Source of the DNA: a bacterium
GTDB lineage: Bacteria; SZUA-182; DTGQ01
Length of the DNA: 64,000 bases
Reading direction: 5' to 3'
Assembly: GCA_040755755.1 (NCBI GenBank)
Contig: JBFLZW010000022.1
Coordinates: 175,654 to 239,653 of the forward strand
The notes beneath the pieces were generated by a model. It did no database searches. It was not told the origin of the DNA and saw only the letters and a program-made list of their open reading frames with translations. This document shows positions 59,821 through 64,000 of this stretch, in pieces. The translations under genes were made by a program, and so were the position numbers. The stretch's first letter is position 1; every line of letters begins with the position of its first letter.

Positions 59821-62025
59821 ATGAGCATTACCATTTTCAGCATGGAGATTCATTCAGAGCGCGATGTCGTTCTGGTGCGGCAGCGGGCCGGGCAGATAGC
59901 CGGGGCTCTTGGGTTCAGGGACCTGGATCAGACCCACATCTCTGCCGCTGCCTCGGAGATCGCCCGCAATGCCCTGATACATGGGGGAGGAGGCAAGGCT
60001 GCATATCTGATCGAAGGCCGGGCGCCGCAGATGTTCCTCATGCGAATCAGTGACCAGGGGCCGGGGATCATCGATGTGCAGGCTGCTCTGGAAGGACGAT
60101 GTGTGAAAGGAACCGATGAACGATATGTGAAAGGGGCCGAAGGAACCGAAAAGGGGATGGGCATTCTCAGGGCCAGGCGCCTGGTGGAGTATTTCCATAT
60201 TGAATCAGGCCCTGGCCGGGGAACGATCGTGCTGCTGGGAAATCCCCTGCCGGCGGGTGCGCCGCTCGTGACCGGGGATAACCTGACCAGGATCGCTCTC
60301 ATCCTGGCGGAGAAGACGCCGGAAGACCCGTTTGCCGCAACTATCCGGCAGCAGCACCGGGAGCTTCTGCGCACGCTGGATGAGCTTCGCCGTCGCCAGG
60401 ACGAGCTGGCCTGCGTGAATCGCGAACTGGAAGACACCAATCGCGGGATCATGGCCCTGTATGCCGAGCTTGAAGAAAAGGCCGAGCATCTGCGCCGGTC
60501 CGATCAACTGAAGTCCCGCTTCCTCTCGGACATGAGTCATGAATTCCGTACCCCGATCAAGTCGATCCTGGCCCTTGGTCAGATTCTGCTCGACCGCACC
60601 GACGGGGACCTGACTGGGGAGCAGGAAAAGCAGTTGAACTTTATCATCAAGGCAGCCCAGGGTCTCCTGACCCTGATTAACGATCTTCTGGACCTGGGCA
60701 GGATTGAGGCCGGCAAGACCACGCTCAATCTGAATAAATTCGAGGCGGCTGACCTTTTTGGCGGTATACGGGGGATTATACGCCCGCTTTTGGTTAATGA
60801 AGCCGTGGACCTTATATTCGAAGATCCCGTGGATATACCTGCGCTTTACACCGATGAAGGCAAGGTTTCCCAGATTTTGAGGAACTTCCTCTCCAATGCC
60901 CTTAAATTTACCGAGGCAGGCGAGGTTCGCGTATCGGCAGGCTACAATGACGTGGACAGGAGCGTAACCTTTTCCGTGGCTGATACGGGGATCGGGATTG
61001 CATCCGAGGACCAGGAGCGGATTTTCGAGGAATTCATCCAGTTGCCAAATCCTCTTCAGCGAACCAGGGGGACGGGCCTTGGGCTGTCGCTGTCCCGGAA
61101 ACTGGCTGCGATGCTGGGAGGCACTATCACCCTGAAAAGCCAGCCGGGAAAGGGATCGACCTTTTCCCTCACTATCCCGGCGGTCCATGGGGAACTGGCC
61201 CGGCAGATACCCCGGGAAGTGGAGAAACAGCAGCAGCGAATAGATCTGACCCGTTATCCGGTGCTGGTGATTGAAGATGACCCGACAACTCTGTACACAT
61301 ACGAGAAGTTCCTCGCCGGATCAGGTTTTCAGCTCATCCCGGCCACAGGTCTGGCGGAAGCCCGGCAGTCGCTCAAGCAGGTCCGGCCAATGGCCGTCAT
61401 TCTGGATATTCTGCTGCCGGATGAGTGTGGCTGGTGTTTCCTGGCCGAGTTGAAGGAGAACGAGGCCACCTGGGACATTCCTGTCCTGATAGTCAGTAAT
61501 GTCAATGATCCGCAAAAAGGGATGGTCCTGGGAGCGGAAGACTATTGTGTCAAGCCGGTACGGCGGCAATGGCTTTTGAACAAGCTCCGGCTCCTGGAGA
61601 GCCGGATGCCGATGGATAAGGTTCTGATTATTGACGACCAGGAGATTTCCCGCTACCTGCTGAAAGGTTTGCTGGCTGATACGCGCTACAGGGTTATCGA
61701 GGCAACCGGCGGGCAGGAAGGGCTTCGCCTGGCGGCCAGCGAGCAGCCGCAGGTTATTTTCCTCGACCTGATCATGCCGGAAATGGATGGCTTCGAAGTC
61801 CTGGACCGGCTGAAAGCTGATCCCGCTACCCGCGATATCCCGGTTATCATTGTCACGGCCAAGGACCTGGAAGAAGAAGACCGCAAGCGCCTGGCTCAGG
61901 GGGCATTGGATATTATCTCCAAAGGAGTGCCGCGCAATGAGGCCATTGACCGGATCAGAGAGACCCTGCTGAAGGTCTTGCAGTCGAAGGAGCCAGGTGG
62001 TAATACAAGTAGTAATAATGTTTAG
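59821..62025 (+). CDS. RsbT-like domain fused to a hybrid histidine kinase with two receivers
   Basis: Domains: RsbT-type GHKL (1-145; AASEIARNALIHGG, SDQGPGIID, KGMGILRARRLV), coiled coil (170-235), HisKA with MSHEFRTPIKSI (His near 240), HATPase (ADTGIGIASED, GTGLGLSLSRKL), receiver 1 (VIEDD, phospho-Asp in VILDILLPDE, near 525) and receiver 2 (LIIDDQE, IFLDLIMPEMDG, near 650). An anti-sigma-like kinase domain at the head of a histidine kinase would let the stressosome feed directly into phosphorelay. It is in tandem with the other rsb genes. Confidence 0.85.
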   Translation: MSITIFSMEIHSERDVVLVRQRAGQIAGALGFRDLDQTHISAAASEIARNALIHGGGGKAAYLIEGRAPQMFLMRISDQGPGIIDVQAALEGRCVKGTDERYVKGAEGTEKGMGILRARRLVEYFHIESGPGRGTIVLLGNPLPAGAPLVTGDNLTRIALILAEKTPEDPFAATIRQQHRELLRTLDELRRRQDELACVNRELEDTNRGIMALYAELEEKAEHLRRSDQLKSRFLSDMSHEFRTPIKSILALGQILLDRTDGDLTGEQEKQLNFIIKAAQGLLTLINDLLDLGRIEAGKTTLNLNKFEAADLFGGIRGIIRPLLVNEAVDLIFEDPVDIPALYTDEGKVSQILRNFLSNALKFTEAGEVRVSAGYNDVDRSVTFSVADTGIGIASEDQERIFEEFIQLPNPLQRTRGTGLGLSLSRKLAAMLGGTITLKSQPGKGSTFSLTIPAVHGELARQIPREVEKQQQRIDLTRYPVLVIEDDPTTLYTYEKFLAGSGFQLIPATGLAEARQSLKQVRPMAVILDILLPDECGWCFLAELKENEATWDIPVLIVSNVNDPQKGMVLGAEDYCVKPVRRQWLLNKLRLLESRMPMDKVLIIDDQEISRYLLKGLLADTRYRVIEATGGQEGLRLAASEQPQVIFLDLIMPEMDGFEVLDRLKADPATRDIPVIIVTAKDLEEEDRKRLAQGALDIISKGVPRNEAIDRIRETLLKVLQSKEPGGNTSSNNV

Positions 62026-62042
62026 GGAGAAAATACATAACG

Positions 62043-64000
62043 ATGACGAAATTAATTTCATCAGACAAGACATCAAACAATTCACCCGATGAGCGGAATG
62101 TTGACAAATTCACTATCCTGAACGTCGATGACGATGATGCCGGACGCTATGCCATTGGACGGATCCTGCAAAAGGCCGGGTTTGCGGTCAAGGAGGCGGC
62201 AACCGGCAGGCAGGCGCTGGAGATGGCCGGAAAGATTATGCCCGATCTGGTCCTGCTCGATGTCCATCTTCCCGATATCAGCGGATTCGAGGTCTGCAAG
62301 ATGCTCAAGGCTGATCCAGCCACGGCCCTGATACCGGTCCTCCACCTGTCGGCAACCTATATGGACAGCCATTCCCGAGTGGCAGGTCTGGAAGGGGGGG
62401 CGGACGCATACCTGACTCACCCGGTCGAGCCGCCGGTATTGATTGCCACGATCAAAGCCCTTCTCCGGATGCACCAGGCGGAAACGCGGGTGGTGACCGC
62501 TGCCCGGAAGTGGCAGATTACCTTCGACACCATCAGCGACGGTGTTTGCCTGCTGGATGAAGAAGGGAAAATCGTTCAGTGCAACCAGGCCATGATAAAG
62601 CTGCTGGACAAACCGCCGGATGAGATCACCGGCAAAAAGTGCGGGGAGCTCATCGGGTGCGAGAAGCTCGATTCGGAAGGGGCCTGTTATCAACACCTGC
62701 GGGAGACCGGTCGCCGGGAGTCGTTCGACTGGCAATTCCATGACCGGTGGTTCCATATGAGCCTTGATCCGGTCATGGACGAAGCGGGCCTATTCAGCGG
62801 CGCTGTCCAGATCATCACCGACATCACCCTGGAAAAGAGGTCTCAGGAGGAGCGCGAGCGGCTGTATAGGCTGCTGGAAGCGGAGCAGAGCCGGCTTGAG
62901 GCCGTGGTGCAGCAGATGCCTGCCGGTGTGAGTATTGCAGAGGCCCCCTCGGGAAAGCTCGTGCTCAGCAATGAGCAGGTGGAGAAAATCTGGCGGCACC
63001 CTCCCCTGAAATCTGCTTCCATCGAGCAGTACAGCGAGTGGAAAGGGTTTCACCCTGACGGCAGGCCCTATCAGCATGAGGAATGGCCGCTGGCACGTTC
63101 CATCCGCACCGGCGAGGTGGTCATGAACGAGGAGATTGCCATCCTTCGCGGTGACGGCTCCTGCGGCACCATAAGCATCAGTTCTGCACCGATCCGGGAC
63201 CGGGACGGGCAGATAGTGGCCGGAGTAGTGACCATTTCCGATATCACCGAGCGCAGGAAGGTGGAACTGGAACTGGAGCGCTACCACCATCACCTTGAGG
63301 AACTGGTGAAGGAGCGAACCAGTGATCTTATGGCAGCCAACGAGAAGCTGCGTCAGGAGATCGAAGAACGCCGCCGGGCAGAAGAGAAACTGCGGGAGTC
63401 GGAATTGAAGTATTCGACCGTGGTCGAGCAGGCCAGGGACTGGGTGGTCATCGTCCAGGATGGAGTTTTTCAATTCAGCAACCAGGCCGTAACCTGTCTT
63501 ACCGGCTATTCTGTGGAAGAGATCCTCGGCAGGCCCCTGCTGGATATCATTGCCCCCGAATACCGGAATCTGGTAGCCGAACGGTATGCTTTGCGCTCGG
63601 TCGGTAAAGATGTTCCTTCTCCCTGCGAGGTGAAAATTCAGGCAAAAGATGGTGCGGTCAAAGATGCCGAAATATCTGCCGGAACTATCCAGTATCAGGC
63701 CAGGCCTGCCACCGTGATCATTATCCGGGACATCACCGAGCGCAAAAGACTGGAGGAGGAGAGACAAAGGGCTGAGAGACTTGAATCGATCGGGATTCTG
63801 GCCGGAGGGATAGCTCACGACTTTAACAATATCCTGACCTCCATTATCGGCAATATCTCGCTGGCGAGAATGTATGCCAAATCTGAGAGCAGAATTCACG
63901 GGCTGCTGACCGAAACGGAAAAATCATCCTTTCAGGCCAGAGACCTGACTCAGCAACTGCTTACTTTTTCCAAAGGCGGAGCACCGGTCAAAAAAACCGC
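62043..64000 (+). CDS. Receiver-PAS hybrid histidine kinase, partial (3' end off the right edge)
   Basis: ATG 62043 starts a protein with a receiver domain (ILNVDDDDAG, phospho-Asp in LVLLDVHLPDISG), then PAS domains near 150-260 (GKKCGELIGCEKLDSEGAC, again with Cys), 285-400 and 450-560, with an ERRRAEEKLRE coiled coil between. A HisKA domain begins ILAGGIAHDFNNILTSI at about residue 588. The ATPase domain lies beyond the window. An N-terminal receiver could accept phosphate from the preceding kinase. The 17-nt gap indicates the same operon. Confidence 0.85.
   Translation, partial: MTKLISSDKTSNNSPDERNVDKFTILNVDDDDAGRYAIGRILQKAGFAVKEAATGRQALEMAGKIMPDLVLLDVHLPDISGFEVCKMLKADPATALIPVLHLSATYMDSHSRVAGLEGGADAYLTHPVEPPVLIATIKALLRMHQAETRVVTAARKWQITFDTISDGVCLLDEEGKIVQCNQAMIKLLDKPPDEITGKKCGELIGCEKLDSEGACYQHLRETGRRESFDWQFHDRWFHMSLDPVMDEAGLFSGAVQIITDITLEKRSQEERERLYRLLEAEQSRLEAVVQQMPAGVSIAEAPSGKLVLSNEQVEKIWRHPPLKSASIEQYSEWKGFHPDGRPYQHEEWPLARSIRTGEVVMNEEIAILRGDGSCGTISISSAPIRDRDGQIVAGVVTISDITERRKVELELERYHHHLEELVKERTSDLMAANEKLRQEIEERRRAEEKLRESELKYSTVVEQARDWVVIVQDGVFQFSNQAVTCLTGYSVEEILGRPLLDIIAPEYRNLVAERYALRSVGKDVPSPCEVKIQAKDGAVKDAEISAGTIQYQARPATVIIIRDITERKRLEEERQRAERLESIGILAGGIAHDFNNILTSIIGNISLARMYAKSESRIHGLLTETEKSSFQARDLTQQLLTFSKGGAPVKKT

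Noticed and set aside
60205-61188. 327-codon minus-strand frame opposite the hybrid kinase
   Set aside because: No domains; the plus-strand kinase motifs are unambiguous.

Overview
The window looks like a chromosomal segment of an uncultivated, anaerobic, diderm bacterium, most likely from Desulfobacterota or a neighbouring candidate phylum (inferred from gene content only; no rRNA is present). The diderm signs are an outer-membrane barrel ending in Trp, two large lipoproteins and secreted dockerin and PQQ-repeat proteins. The anaerobic signs are an HdrABC-type electron-bifurcating complex, a tetraheme cytochrome c3, an octaheme cytochrome lipoprotein and an exported Cam-type carbonic anhydrase. 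No tRNA, rRNA or CRISPR array was seen.

Layout. 0-7.4 kb: partial gamma carbonic anhydrase, RimO, a double-thioredoxin/CcdA-like protein, a DUF2179 membrane protein and RecD. 7.4-12.3 kb: a recombination-scarred zone with three copies of the radC 3' end, a transposase-radC chimera, an AAA ATPase-nuclease, a beta-helix fragment, a MITE with a 10-bp target duplication, a PIN toxin-like pair and diverged 240-bp repeats. 12.3-17.2 kb: radC, an atypical GrpE-like/Hsp70 pair, an HD-GYP protein and a receiver protein. 17.6-27.4 kb: PQQ-repeat protein, TM-helix channel-like protein, inositol-phosphate synthase, molybdate-type transporter, MacB remnant, a broken HicA with intact HicB, thiol peroxidase, M6 protease and a duplicated-domain membrane protein. 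27.6-30.9 kb: a three-gene winged-helix/ATPase/PD-(D/E)XK cassette that looks like an unnamed defence system. 31.0-35.0 kb: two ArsA/Get3-like ATPases with two paralogous small hydrophobic proteins, a candidate undescribed bacterial Get-like machine. 35.4-39.4 kb: a MITE next to a broken nucleotidyltransferase, CstA, and a decayed ATPase module. 39.7-49.5 kb: secreted dockerin protein, outer-membrane barrel, lipoprotein, cytochromes and a Cys-PAS hybrid kinase. 49.7-56.3 kb: hdrA-hdrC-hdrB and PhoH2. 57.0-64.0 kb: a stressosome operon (RsbR, RsbS, RsbT) followed by an RsbT-RsbX fusion, an RsbT-histidine kinase-double receiver fusion and another hybrid kinase that runs off the edge.

A second theme is the intergenic repeats. 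Heptad-based sequences (units like TCAGGAG/TCAGAAG, and a second family like CAGTGGC/CAGTGGT) recur across the window, often as two inverted arms around a short core, and in two places they supply the last codons of a gene. Short inverted-repeat elements with ends GAATGGCACTTAC occur twice, plus one solo end. Broken genes and mobile traces cluster at 7-12, 23-24 and 33-39 kb, while the metabolic and signalling operons are intact.

Functionally, the hdr complex, cytochromes and Cys-PAS kinase suggest redox-responsive anaerobic electron flow. The stressosome, HD-GYP and hybrid kinases indicate heavy signalling investment. Start codons were chosen by Shine-Dalgarno match and family length, and several are GTG or TTG.
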